Assembly: GCA_949752735.1 (NCBI GenBank)
Contig: OX457050.1
Coordinates: forward strand, 38,850,510-38,914,509
Reading direction: 5' to 3'
DNA: 64,000 nucleotides
Source: Lumbricus terrestris
Taxonomy: Eukaryota > Annelida > Clitellata > Crassiclitellata > Lumbricidae
Under the pieces are notes generated by a model that was not told the origin of the DNA, ran no database searches, and saw only the letters and a program-made list of their open reading frames with translations. Both the position numbers and the translations under genes were made by a program. Position 1 is the first letter of the stretch, and each line of letters begins with the position of its first letter. Shown here in pieces: positions 41,880 through 52,422 of this stretch.

Positions 41880-42890
41880 CACTTCCAATCTACCCATTAA
41901 GGAAATAGAGCACAATCCCTAAAGAAATTATGAAGCCTGTGTAATGCAGTAACTCGGCTTCAATATCTAGGGAGCTAAAGTACAGATGTAAAGCAAAGTA
42001 TGGTTGATGTACTTCCGGCCTACAGATTAGGTTTCCAGATGCTAAGTAAGGTAGGGTTGACATATTTCTGCCAGCGCCTATATAGAGAGTCAGTATATGA
42101 GCATGGAACCGGTATAGGTGTCTTCTGCACAATAATTATGTGACTGCAGCTTATTCATTTAGAAGCTATACCAGAAAAGAATGAATTGTGTCATACAAAT
42201 TACGAAGCCAACAAACACAACATATTTACGATACATCTTTCGCAATGGCCAAACAGAAAGCAAACTATGTAGATTAAGATAATTAATTCTAATAATTTGT
42301 GTAATGCATCATTTATGCAACAGCAGAGTGGCTCTGAGTAGCATCTTAGAAGGGGCACTATAACAAGTGCTCACATATACATAGAGAAATAGGCTCAGAC
42401 AATGATATACTGTAAATGTATCACTTAACAAGCATATTTGAAAGAGTTATATATGATATTTAACACAAAATTTGTCAGATAGTCAAAATCCAGAACAAAT
42501 GACTACTGTGTCTTCAATAACTGTAGAATAAAAAGTTCATTCTGATAATCTTCAGAAATTTTAGTTTAACAATAATGTAATTGGATGAACGCACTTTAGG
42601 TCCATTAAAGAAAGTACGTTTGACTTCTCTGCATGAGAATGCCTGCTCTCCACATGTACTGAACAAAGTGGTACAGTTCAACTATGTAAGTATGTTGTCT
42701 CTAAGAACTTCCATAATAACGAAGCCACTGTTTGTACTCTGACAGTGCCAGTCCCAAACCTTCATGAAGGAGGAGGGTGACACTAATCATCTTTGATATG
42801 ACACTGTGTCTGTAAATAGCAACAAGAACTTCTATAACATCTTTACATGAGCTCACGCTGCAAATGTTTTGATCGCAAATACTTTAAATC
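41880..42890. other. Spacer with a small SINE fragment
   Basis: No gene. 42325-42368 (GGCTCTGAGTAGC, AAGGGGCACTATAACAAGTG) is a 3' piece of the CORE-like SINE. Confidence 0.4.
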
Positions 42891-42895
42891 ATAAT

Positions 42896-44011
42896 TCAGC
42901 AAAGGTGAGCAGCTAAGTCGTCAGGTGGCGAAAGTCGATGACTAGAGCAATGCTCTAGAAATTCTTTCTTTATTTCGAGCAATTTGTCACATATACCACA
43001 TCCAAATGAGTTGAACAAAGACGCTTTTCTTTCCACGATCGATTTGAAGTTGCTATTGTGCAGACATTCATCATCGCTAAATTTCGCTAAAAGACGTGGA
43101 AATCCGCTAGAATCCGGATAAATGCTGTTTGTGAAACCTTCATTTGGTTTATCAATAGCATATGTAGAACAACTTGTGTTGACATTATCAGATATGTTAG
43201 CAATTGCTTCACTTGACTTTTGAATATCATGTGTCTGTGTTCCTTCCTTGATTTTAAACTGCTTTGCCGAAGAATTGCCATTTGTATAAGGTTTCTTATG
43301 TACATCTTGCTTCTCAGTTGCATGAGTTCTTCTATGCTTCTTTAGATCTACTTTTTGTGCAAATCCTTTATTACAAACCTCACATATGTACGGTTTATCT
43401 CCTGCGCGAGTCCTCATGTGTGTTTTCAAATAACTCGATCTAGCAAAATTTAATGATTTCAGACAACACTGGCAACCATATGGTTTTTCTCCAGTATGGA
43501 TTCTCAGATGCACCTTCAAGGTACTTTTTTGGCTAAATGATTTCTGACATATCTGGCAACTGTGTGGTTTTTCGCCAGTGTGGATTCTCATATGCTTTTT
43601 AAGATCACTACTTGTAGTAAATAATTTCTGACATAACTGACATTTGTATGGTTTCTCTCCAGTATGAAATTTCACATGCCTTCCTAGATTACTACCATTA
43701 GTAAAGGATTTCCGACATAAGTGACATTTGTATGATTTCTCCCCAGTATGAATTCTAACATGCATTTTTAAATTGAAACGTTGGGTAAATGATTTCTGAC
43801 ATAAGTGACATTTGTATGGTTTCTCCCCAGTATGAATTCTCATATGCGTGTTTAGATCACTACTTGAAGTAAATGATTTCTGACATAACAGACATTTGTA
43901 TGGTTTTTCCCCAGTATGAATTCTCATATGCGTTTTTAGATAACTACCTGCAGGAAATGATTTCAGACATAACTGACATTTGTATGATTTCTTCACAGTA
44001 TGGGTTCTCAT
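42896..44011 (-). CDS. C2H2 zinc-finger protein C
   Basis: A 371-residue frame from ATG 44011 (MRTHTVKKSYKC), with an in-frame stop 18 bp upstream. Six regular fingers (residues 9-176) have HTGEKPY linkers. Finger 7 has two extra residues and Arg for the last His (HMRTRAGDKPY), so it may not fold. Finger 8 is YICEVCNKGFAQKVDLKKHR. A tail of about 110 residues ends in the terminal C-x2-C-x12-H-x3-H module CGICDKLLEIKKEFLEHC. The protein is likely nuclear and DNA-binding. The start falls in the end of a finger, and decayed fingers lie upstream. The present protein is therefore either a shortened descendant or has an unseen spliced first exon. Its tail is the most diverged of the four. Confidence 0.82.
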   Translation of the reverse strand: MRTHTVKKSYKCQLCLKSFPAGSYLKTHMRIHTGEKPYKCLLCQKSFTSSSDLNTHMRIHTGEKPYKCHLCQKSFTQRFNLKMHVRIHTGEKSYKCHLCRKSFTNGSNLGRHVKFHTGEKPYKCQLCQKLFTTSSDLKKHMRIHTGEKPHSCQICQKSFSQKSTLKVHLRIHTGEKPYGCQCCLKSLNFARSSYLKTHMRTRAGDKPYICEVCNKGFAQKVDLKKHRRTHATEKQDVHKKPYTNGNSSAKQFKIKEGTQTHDIQKSSEAIANISDNVNTSCSTYAIDKPNEGFTNSIYPDSSGFPRLLAKFSDDECLHNSNFKSIVERKASLFNSFGCGICDKLLEIKKEFLEHCSSHRLSPPDDLAAHLC

Positions 44012-44580
44012 GGTATCGTTGGTGATTACTTTCTATAGTGAACGATCTTTGACAATGCTGGTTATTGGTGTTTTTTCAATATTGTTTTCAATAAATTATG
44101 TGCTGTCTACTAAAGCATTTCAGTAAATGATCCCCAAAATAGCTGGGCTTCACATGGTTACACTGTAGAATGTTTCCTCATATGAGTTGCTGGAATTTCA
44201 CTTTGGTCCTTCGATGTCCGACCCAAGTTTCTTTTGTTTTTTTGCACCAAGAGTGATATTTATGAGTTTTGTAAATCACCAGAATGTGCAATTGATTCTT
44301 TGCATAATTTGAATATATGTAGGTTTAAGGTTTTTCTTTCACACGCAGTTGTTTCCATTTGCAAGCAATATGCATGTGCAAAAATTTTATCTGTGGCTGA
44401 TCAAACTTTTGACGTCTTTGGTGGGTCAAAAATATTTCTGCTGGAATTTTTTAAAGAAAAATTCTTCACACAGAAAAAAATTGTCACTTTAGATGATATA
44501 TACAAGTCTTTAAACTTTTGTAGAATAGGACATCCTTGCATTGTTAATCAGACGCCGCATGGACAGAAGAAGAAATGATT
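44012..44580 (-). pseudogene. Decayed upstream fingers and 5' flank of gene C
   Basis: Minus-strand frames contain finger debris (QHCQRSFTIESNHQRYH; THMRKHSTV; CEAQLFWGSFTEM) broken by stops. Further out, CACCAGAATGTGCAATTG matches the CAGAATATGCA block upstream of genes A, B and D. Confidence 0.5.
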
Positions 44581-44584
44581 GTTG

Positions 44585-45275
44585 ATTGTTAACATTCCGG
44601 GTTAATATTTTGACTTCAATTTTTTGATGATAATCACTGACAGTAAGGAATTCCAAATAACTTTCACTGAAAAGTCGTTCACATTGTTGCATGTCAAAAT
44701 GCACTTGATAAAAAAACTTCCGGTATCTATCAAAATAAAAGCAAAGCAACATCTCAGTAATAGATTGTTTCAAAACAAAACGACTCATTTAATTATTCTT
44801 CATAACAGAAAGCTATTCTACATTCGAATTATTAAATTAAATTCGTATTAAATTAAAATGATTGCAACTTCCGGTTCAATGTATTCATTGCATGGCCTTC
44901 AACAAAGGACTCACAACACAAAACCCTGAAAAAGACTCGATGAACTTCGTCCTAAAATTATTATGTAATAACATGTAGCAACAAACTCAACCATAAGTAC
45001 CAAGTAGCCACATGTACTGCCAATATTGTTAATGCACACCTACAACGTTCTGCCTGTCGTTTTCTGGAAGTAGACGAATATACCCGCATAGCTTTTGCTC
45101 GCAAGTCCACTAAACAAATTGTGATGTCTCAGGTAGTAGGCTGTTCGAACTGGAATGGGTCGAATGACCTCCCTTTGGTGCCACGTTCTCTTAGCAGAAC
45201 CCCTTCTGAATCATCCCTAGCTCATCTTAAATAATCAGTTTCTTGCTCAAATTCCAGTTATTCCACCAATCAGGT
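44585..45275. other. Unassigned spacer
   Basis: AT-rich. A short plus-strand frame near 45020-45230 (RFLEVDEYTRIAFARKSTKQ) has no recognised family. Confidence 0.3.
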
Positions 45276-45284
45276 TGTGGTAAA

Positions 45285-45690
45285 AACGCATTTTCGTTTG
45301 GTACTTTATCGACAGACCCATCTCCTGGCAGCCCTCCTTTATCATGTCCCTCCATCGTTTCTTCGGTCTTCCCCTTCTTCTCTTTCCCTGTATGTATCAA
45401 TTGAAGACCATCTTTGGATATCTGTCGTTATCAATCCTGACCATGCATCAAAAATAGCGCAGTCGTCTGTTCTGTATTCTGCTCACTACGTGTTCTGGAT
45501 GTTTAATCTTTTATATATCACCATGTTCTGTATTTTATCTCTTCTTGTAACTCCCTCTGTCTTTCGTAAGCAAGCCATTTCGAACACCCTCAGCCCCGTT
45601 GTTTCTGGGTCTCCCTCAGTGTCCATGTCTCAGAATTGTACAGGAACACTCTTAAAACCAACGTTTCATACATCTTGACCTTGGTGCCTC
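45285..45690 (-). pseudogene. RTE-like reverse transcriptase fragment, decayed
   Basis: Minus-strand translation includes KMYETLVLRVFLYNSETWTL at the upstream end and KEKKGKTEETMEGHDKGG near the downstream end, with stops between. LYxSETWTL and the closing basic GRPKETW-like block are typical of RTE-like C-termini. No intact frame. Confidence 0.55.
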
Positions 45691-45699
45691 TACTTCTTA

Positions 45700-46215
45700 T
45701 TTCCTCTTATTTTCTACAAGTGCCTGCCATATTCCTCTCGCTATTTCAATTCGTCTTTCCACGTCCTTCTCTGATCCTCCCTGCGTACTGATGCTTTCCC
45801 CTGATAGACGAACCTATAATCAAACCAACGTTTTTTCAATCCATTGGTCTTTCACCAAAAATCTGGCCTTTGCCGTGTCTTGTCCCTCCATTTGGAATGA
45901 CCTTTCCCTGCACTATGAGATAAACTAATGACTGTTTTTTTCCTCTTCTGTCTCTCACATGTTAAAGACATTTCTTTTCCCCAGAGTTTTTCGTGCTGAG
46001 AGTGCCTCTCAATTATAGTCATTCTTTGAGATGCACTATATAAATTTATAAATGCAATACAATGTAATTGGTAACAACTTACCACAATTCTTAAATTGAC
46101 CAATTCATGTTGCTAATTAAAACAATATTGAAAACAACAACCTTGTATAATTATATTATCAACTATGATCATTGTTTGCCTTGACCAATTAAAACAATAT
46201 TGAAAACAATGAAGT
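45700..46215. other. Unassigned spacer
   Basis: A duplicated AATTAAAACAATATTGAAAA motif occurs at about 46115 and 46188. Nothing else recognised. Confidence 0.3.
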
Positions 46216-46223
46216 GCATTGTC

Positions 46224-46726
46224 GGTAATTGGGTAGTTTAGCGTCCCAAATTATTCAGGTTATTGCTGAGGTTTGGAATTTCTCGTCAATCCAGCTTCTA
46301 TTTTATCACTACTGGAACCTTCATCCAGCTTCCATTTCTTTATCGTTCTTTTCATAAATACAGCTTCTATTTTTTAGATCTATAAAAACATTCATCCAGC
46401 TACCACTTCTTTACCGTTCTATTCGTGAATCCAGCTTCTATTTCAGATCTATGAAAACTTTTATCCAGCTTCTATTTCCATCTCTGAAGCGTTCTTTCAT
46501 CAATCCAGCTACCATTTTAGCCATAAGAAATCCTCATCCAGCTTCCATTTCTGAAGCATTTCTCACTGGCCTACGCGAGAGTTACCCCGTTTGGGACTTC
46601 CTTGAGGTTTTCAAGCACGCATTTTATGATTTCCTCAATTAAATATGTGTTATTCTATATGTCTTTCAGTTATAATTGCAAAGAAATGGTCAAAATAATC
46701 TGGGACGCTAAACTACCCAATTACCG
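46224..46726. mobile_element. Complete compact GGTAATTGGG-type TIR element, TSD GCATTGTC
   Basis: TIR of 32 bp (GGTAATTGGGTAGTTTAGCG then TCCCAAATTATT), with one mismatch at the right end. GCATTGTC lies at 46216-46223 and 46727-46734. The left half is a CCAGCTTC minisatellite (46270-46560); the right half is the conserved CCGTTTGGGACTTCCTTGAG subterminal region. At 503 bp it is the best reference copy for the family. Confidence 0.93.
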
Positions 46727-46820
46727 CATTGTCTTCTTTGATGACTAGGCCTACTTGCCTGTTTTACAAAGCAGCATAATACCTTTTGATTTGCAGATTT
46801 CGCCAGTACGTTAAATGCAG

Positions 46821-47208
46821 GGTAATCTACCCTTTTAGCGTCGGTAATTATTCGCTAGTTGCAGCATTGCTATTTTTAATCAATCCAACTTCTAGTTTGG
46901 TGAAAATACTTTTCATCGATCCAGCTTCTGTTTAGGCAATAACTAGTCTGATCAATCCCGCTTCTATTTCGTCAGTAAATACTTTTCATCAATATAACTT
47001 TTATTTAATTCAAAATTATTGTTCATCAATCCAGCTTCAATTTCAGCAGGATTGTTTTCATTAATCTCGCTTCTATTTCATACAAATTATTTTCATCAAT
47101 CCGACTTCTATTTATCAATAATTATTTTCCTCAAACCGACTTGTGTTCGACCAACGCTAAAACCCATGCAATGGCGAATAATTACCGACGCTAAAAAGGT
47201 AGATTACC
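46821..47208. mobile_element. Complete GGTAATCTACC-type TIR element, TSD AAATGCAG
   Basis: The TIR GGTAATCTACCCTTTTAGCG continues into TCGGTAATTATTCGC (about 34 bp). AAATGCAG lies at 46813-46820 and 47209-47216. The interior is seven minisatellite units with CCAGCTTCAATTTC cores. 388 bp, non-coding. Confidence 0.93.
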
Positions 47209-47239
47209 AAATGCAGACCAAGCAGCATCAGATAATCAG

Positions 47240-47620
47240 AATATTACCTCTGGCCTAGCTGTAAATCAGCATTTCTTATCTGTTCCCACGAAACTGCATC
47301 CAACGACAAACAATGGCTTCCTTGTCTGAAGAACTTGCGACTGTAATCGCCTAGCGCGGACTCAGCTTTAAGCTAAAACCATTAAAATTTTCAAACACCA
47401 ACAATGACCGAGATTTCTGTTGTAGCTTTAACACTAATTATATAAAATGAATGATAAGAAATGACCAATTGTCGTCTTATAAAATGTATTTAGACAGAAA
47501 TCTCACTACCGTCCATTCGTACAAAATGGCGAGCGATAACAGATGAGTGCTCGTTGGTAATGGAAACTGGCTTTAAAAGTATGGTTCTGCCATCTGGTGA
47601 ATAACATCGTAATCGTAATA
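47240..47620 (+). repeat. Dispersed repeat, uninterrupted reference copy
   Basis: Carries in one piece the blocks that are split at 19050-21720, from CAGATAATCAGAATATTACC to CTGCCATCTGGTGAATAA. It includes CGTACAAAATGGCGAGCGAT at 47519 and TGCCATCTGG at 47588. It shows the pre-insertion order of that locus. Confidence 0.65.
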
Positions 47621-47822
47621 TTAACATGCAAAATTAATTTCTAAAGCACTACTCGAAAGCCAAGCGCTGGGCACCAGCTTATTCACCAGCACTGCGTAGA
47701 GTCAAAAGGATTGTCCGCAAGAGTAGTTCGTGATGGTCCGAGTCGAGTTACCATAAGATCAGAGGGAACAGCTCTTAAGGTGGGTGTCGTCTTAGCCGGG
47801 AATTGGAGGGCGGTGGATAAGA

Positions 47823-48180
47823 TCAGACAGGGTAGGAGTTATGGAAAAGGAATGTCTTCAGTTTCGAATGAAAGGCCCGAGGTGTGGTGGATAGAGGAGC
47901 CTGAGAAAGGTGATTGTGTGTGATCGGTAGTGATGGTGGAGGAACGGGAAAAGAACGGAATTCAGGAGGCAGATCATTCCAAAGGCGTGATGCTCTGTTG
48001 GATATAGTTCGGTTGGAGAACTTGAGATGACTATGAGTAAGACAGATGGATGATCGGGTAGAACGGGTTGGCTGAATGGTGAACAGTTCGCAAAGATATC
48101 TTGGCTGGAAGCATTGTAAAGAGTTGTAGGTTAAGCAGAGAACTTTAAAGTGGATTCGCTCTGTGATTTTCAACCAGTGA
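47823..48180 (-). pseudogene. CR1/L2-like reverse transcriptase C-terminus
   Basis: A frame of 116 codons: KITERIHFKVLCLTYNSLQ, PRYLCELFTIQPTRSTRSS, LKFSNRTISNRASRLWNDLP and FHSKLKTFLF then a stop. This is the standard end of CR1/L2-like polymerases. It lacks the catalytic domain, as expected from 5' truncation. Confidence 0.8.
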
Positions 48181-48314
48181 AGTGATTTAATAGTTTATCA
48201 ATATTATATATTCACTCGGCAATAATTAAGAAACAATAATTAGTCACAATGTGCCGGAATAATTCATTAGTTATTGTCGAGTATTGTATCTATACCATGC
48301 TATTCTATACATTT

Positions 48315-48563
48315 ATATAGCGCCTCTTGAAGACCATTCAGAGGCGCTGACTTAATGTTTCAATGTACATAGTCTAGCCTAGTCCAAAGTATACAATTAA
48401 GGATATAGACTATCTGATATTCACTAGATGGCAGAATCATAGTTTGTAACGCCAGCTTTCACTACACCAGAACACGCCCCTAGATTCGCTCGCCATTTTG
48501 TACGGATGGACGTGGAAGTCAGATTTCCGTTTAAATACAATTTAGAATACGACAACTGATCGG
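48315..48563 (-). repeat. SINE fragment and reversed dispersed repeat
   Basis: 48315-48350 (TATAGCGCCTCTTGAAG, TCAGAGGCGCT) is a CORE-like SINE 3' piece. 48420-48563 is the dispersed repeat reversed, with TTCACTAGATGGCAGAA and CGCTCGCCATTTTGTACGG. The repeat resumes after the next element, at 49955-50140. Confidence 0.55.
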
Positions 48564-49954
48564 TAGGGGAGAACAGGCACCCTTGATCCTCTTTTTAGAT
48601 TTTTCTGAATTTAAGTGAATATTTAAGCTTTAGTAAATATTTTAAGGTATCATTTGATAGAGAATTTTGTTGCGCATCATCCAAGATATTTAATCCTCTA
48701 AATAAATTTCATTGACAAAAAATATTACAGATTTAGTCGATGTACCCAAAAGAGATCAAGGGTGCCCACAGGTTGGCACCCTTGATCCCCTATATTGGCA
48801 CCCTTGATCCTATGTAGGAACCCTTGATCTGCCATGTTGAAACATACTATAAAACAGGCTATTTTAATGAAAATGACAAAAGTAAGGGTAGAATTGACAA
48901 TCAGAACACAAATCTTGCATTAACTCTAGCTTTTGGGTCAAACTTTATACAATTTTTTAATGAATTAGGCAAACTTAAAATTGGCCTATACATGGCAATG
49001 TGAATAAAACCCTGATCTAGGTTAATTTGCTAAAATAGCAATTTAGTAAAACTTTATGCAGTTTTGCATTGAACAGAAAGGCGTAAATACATGTAGGGGC
49101 CTTATAATGTAAAATATGATATGAGTCTCTATTCTTTAGCTCCATCAGGAAAAAATCACCCGTAGGGTGCAAAAAATGGGGTTGTTTAGAATCTTTCATG
49201 ACCCGGACTCTTCGTAATGTTTTATTTTAAAATTTCCTATAGGCCTAATTGAAAAATATTGCTTCATTAAGTCAACAAGCTCATGGGCAGACAGTGTAAA
49301 ATTACTGTTTGCAGTCAACTGTGATCCTATGGCTATGCTGTAGATCATGGTCCTCCACAGAGCTTAGGAAAGATTGACCCGTAAATATATCTGAACAGTG
49401 CCTAAAATAAATTGCAACTTGTTAATAACAAATTCATATGCGACATAATGATTTATTTTCGAGAAATGAAGCCTATGGTGCGCGCAAAGATTAATTAGGT
49501 TATCTTTGTATTCATAATTCGTCACGTGCGCACCATTAACCTGGGGATCATGGGTGCACATGCATGCTAGGATCAAGGGTGCTTCACCATAGTCTTTTCA
49601 CAAAAAATACTAAAACTTTATCATCGCTTCAAATATATCGCCAAAAATATATCTGTATGGTAAGAATACTATTTTCTGTCCCAATATATGTAACGCATTT
49701 GACGAGATTTGAAGTAAGTTCCATTTTATGAGGTTCGTTAGATGAACGGAAAACTACAATTTTCGGCTATGAAATCATGTGACAGCTATAGAAGGTAAAC
49801 AAAGAAATAATGAAAGCCCAAAACACAGCCCCATGCAAATGATCATTATTATACATAGTCTGGTGCCCTGCCACAGTCAAGTAAGTAAGTAATTCCAGAG
49901 AAAACGACAAAGGATCAAGGGTGCATCGGGATCAAGGGTGCCTGTTCTCCCCTA
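48564..49954. mobile_element. hAT-like element with GGCACCCTTGATCC subterminal repeats
   Basis: TIR TAGGGGAGAACAGGCACCCT then TGATCC, inverted and nearly perfect at both ends. Flanks CTGATCGG and CTTATCAT agree at five of eight positions. GGCACCCTTGATCC-like motifs recur at least five times in the left 270 bp and three times at the right in inverse orientation, as transposase-binding arrays do. The interior has no recognised transposase. TAGGG ends and subterminal motifs suggest hAT. Confidence 0.7.
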
Positions 49955-50302
49955 CTTATCATCCATTTTATACTGTTTTGTTTTAAAGTGGCATTGCAAT
50001 TTTCCGTCATTCTTGGAGTTGCTCATTTTATTAGTTCGAGCTTAAAATTGAGTCTAGAAGATTAGCGTTGAAAGTCCTTCAGACCAGGAAGACATTCATT
50101 GCCTTTCGTTATATTCAGTTTCATGATATGAACTGAAAGCAGTTACTCATAGCCACGGTTAAACCGTATAATCATTACGTTGCTTAATTATTTAAATATA
50201 TTCAATGCCTTACTTGATGTTGGTAAGTAAGAGGAAGTTCAAAGTCATGCTTCTGGAGAGCGGGTAACGGACATTAACATGAAAGCAAGTGAACACCTTT
50301 AA

Positions 50303-51859
50303 CACATTGACCGCGAGGTACGAGTTAACTCGTACTCCAGTTGGTTGTCTGGGACGCGAGGTACGAGTTAACTCGTACTCCAGATATACAGGGACTTTAC
50401 TTCACATTAGGCGTCGTGCTGGCAATCAATGGTACCTCGGGTAATGGGAGATCAGATTCTCAGCCTGGCCTGGCTTGTCGATGCTTTTCTACAGGGCTGA
50501 CGCGTGTCATAAAGCGATGGGGGTTTCCTCCGGTCTAATTTACGATGGGCTGCCACGTGTAAGAGAGCACGGTACCTCATTCAGGCCTCGAGTTTTATTA
50601 GGCCTATAGGTCTGTTGTAACTGTAGGTGCGGTCATTAGTTTATTAGTGATGGAATTTTATTGCAGTCCTAGCTGCGACCATACGACTCATGCAGTAGGC
50701 CTACATTATTTTTCTGAACTAAGCATTTTAGTAGCCAGGTCTGATGGCGTCGCGAGAAAGATACACAGTCAGCTATCGATGACATTGAACCTCTTATAAT
50801 AGTTAGGCTATGCCGAGAGTGAGATAATTGAGGCCTGCAAGGTCTCCATTGCATGTACATGTGCATGTTGGTAATCATGGCTCCGAGTCATATTCCAGGC
50901 CGCGCCTTGCTGATGCTGCGATGATAATATCGCACGACACTTGTATTTACAACTCGTGCTTGGGAAGCTGCTGACACGAATTACACACTAAAAGTGCTTT
51001 TGAATAGGGTTATAAGGCTGGTCTTAGCAGCTCTATCAACATAACCTAAATGCCGAGTTACGTCTAATAGATTTCTTCGATTTATTCTTTACGAAGGATA
51101 AATAAGGATTATATATAATGAGCTTGAAGGCAGAAGAGTCCAACAAATTCGTGGACCAATTTCTACAAAAGTCCACATTCAGGCCAAAAACTAGGGTTCA
51201 CTAATTATTGGCACTCCACAACAGTAGCCTACATGAGATGAGAAAATTCCTGGACGTGTCTTTCCGATGATAAAGAAGCCGACAATATGAATTGCTGGGG
51301 ATCCAACTATTGTCACTCCCCTTTTCAATCAGACCATGACGCGCGACAGATTTGAACTCATAGGCCTACTGAAATTCTGGCACAAATGCAATGTGAAGGT
51401 TTGTCTGAAAATGACAGGCTTTTCAAGCTGCGTGACATTTGCAATGCCAAGGTCCTATTCTAATTTCACGATTTCAAGCCGTTTGTAGGCTACAGCATAC
51501 TCTAGAAAGCGGCATTCATAGGCCTGCTGATGAGTGCTGCGGCTGAAATGCAGAGCATCCTTAGACAGGTTACTGTAGGCCTAGAATATATTAGACTAAT
51601 AATTTGACAGTTTCTTTGCATATTCTTTTTCCGCTTTACATTTCAAGAGTCACTGTCAATGACAATTGACAATGACCGCTCTGTGCATGATTGTGGTAGG
51701 GCTGCTGCGTAGGGCGACAGATAAGTCCTAATAAATGGTCCCTGCGATCGAATTTTATGATCGAGCTGACCTGTGTCAAATTTACGATCGGACTGCCGGG
51801 GTTCAAATTTTCTATGGTGCCGCCGCGTACTGCAAAGAAATGGTCCCGCGGTCAATGTG
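50303..51859. mobile_element. piggyBac element in TTAA with transposase remnant
   Basis: TTAA lies at 50299-50302 and 51860-51863. The TIR is CACATTGACCGCG at both ends. GTACGAGTTAACTCGTAC, an 18-bp perfect palindrome, occurs twice just inside the left end. A decayed transposase lies at 51120-51470. Its left and right flanks do not belong to one known sequence: the right flank is inside a copy of the 38288 family, the left is not. Confidence 0.85.
51120..51470 (+). pseudogene. piggyBac transposase remnant
   Basis: Translations across frames contain TPLFNQTMTRDRFELIG and then ENDRLFKLRDIC. This matches the segment TPxFxxxMxRDRFxxI...DRLxKLRxLxD that precedes the catalytic domain of piggyBac transposases. 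Stops and frame changes show it is dead. Confidence 0.65.
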
Positions 51860-51863
51860 TTAA

Positions 51864-52325
51864 GTAATGGAAGCTGGATGATGGTATTCTTATATTTGAA
51901 ATAGAAGCTGGGTTGACGAAAATAACAAGCGAGAAACAGAAGCTGGGTTAATAAAAATATTATAGCTTAGATTGGAGCAGGATTGATGAAAATGTTCTTG
52001 ATTAAATTAGAGCTGGATGGATAAGGATCTTGTTAATTAAATAGGAGCTGGATTGATTAAAATGTTTCCGATTAAATTGGAGTTGGATTGATGAAAAATA
52101 ATCATTATTGAAACAGAAGTTGGATTCATAAAACAGCTGATGCAATTGAAAAGCTGGACTTTTACTTACTTACTTATTTTTGCCTGCTGTCTTATTGCAC
52201 CATTGACTATTAAGCGGAAAATTGGGCTATCGATCGCCGGAGTTGAGGCCGCTCTATTTTGCGTGTATCTGTGACCGCCATACTGTTTACTTCCTACCGA
52301 GCGGTTAGTCACAATAACCATTTCT
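51864..52325. mobile_element. Right portion of a GGTTATTGTGACTAACC-type element
   Basis: Starts at the TTAA where the piggyBac element inserted and ends with the complement of GGTTATTGTGACTAACC. Nearly identical to 38495-38892 except for 70 extra bp, two minisatellite units, near 51989-52058. Confidence 0.85.
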
Positions 52326-52422
52326 TTCCATTACTTTCTTATACTTATGAGATACAGAAGCTGGATGAAAGTTTTTACAGGTGAAATGGAGGCTGGACTG
52401 ATGAAAAAACGCAAGGGAAATG

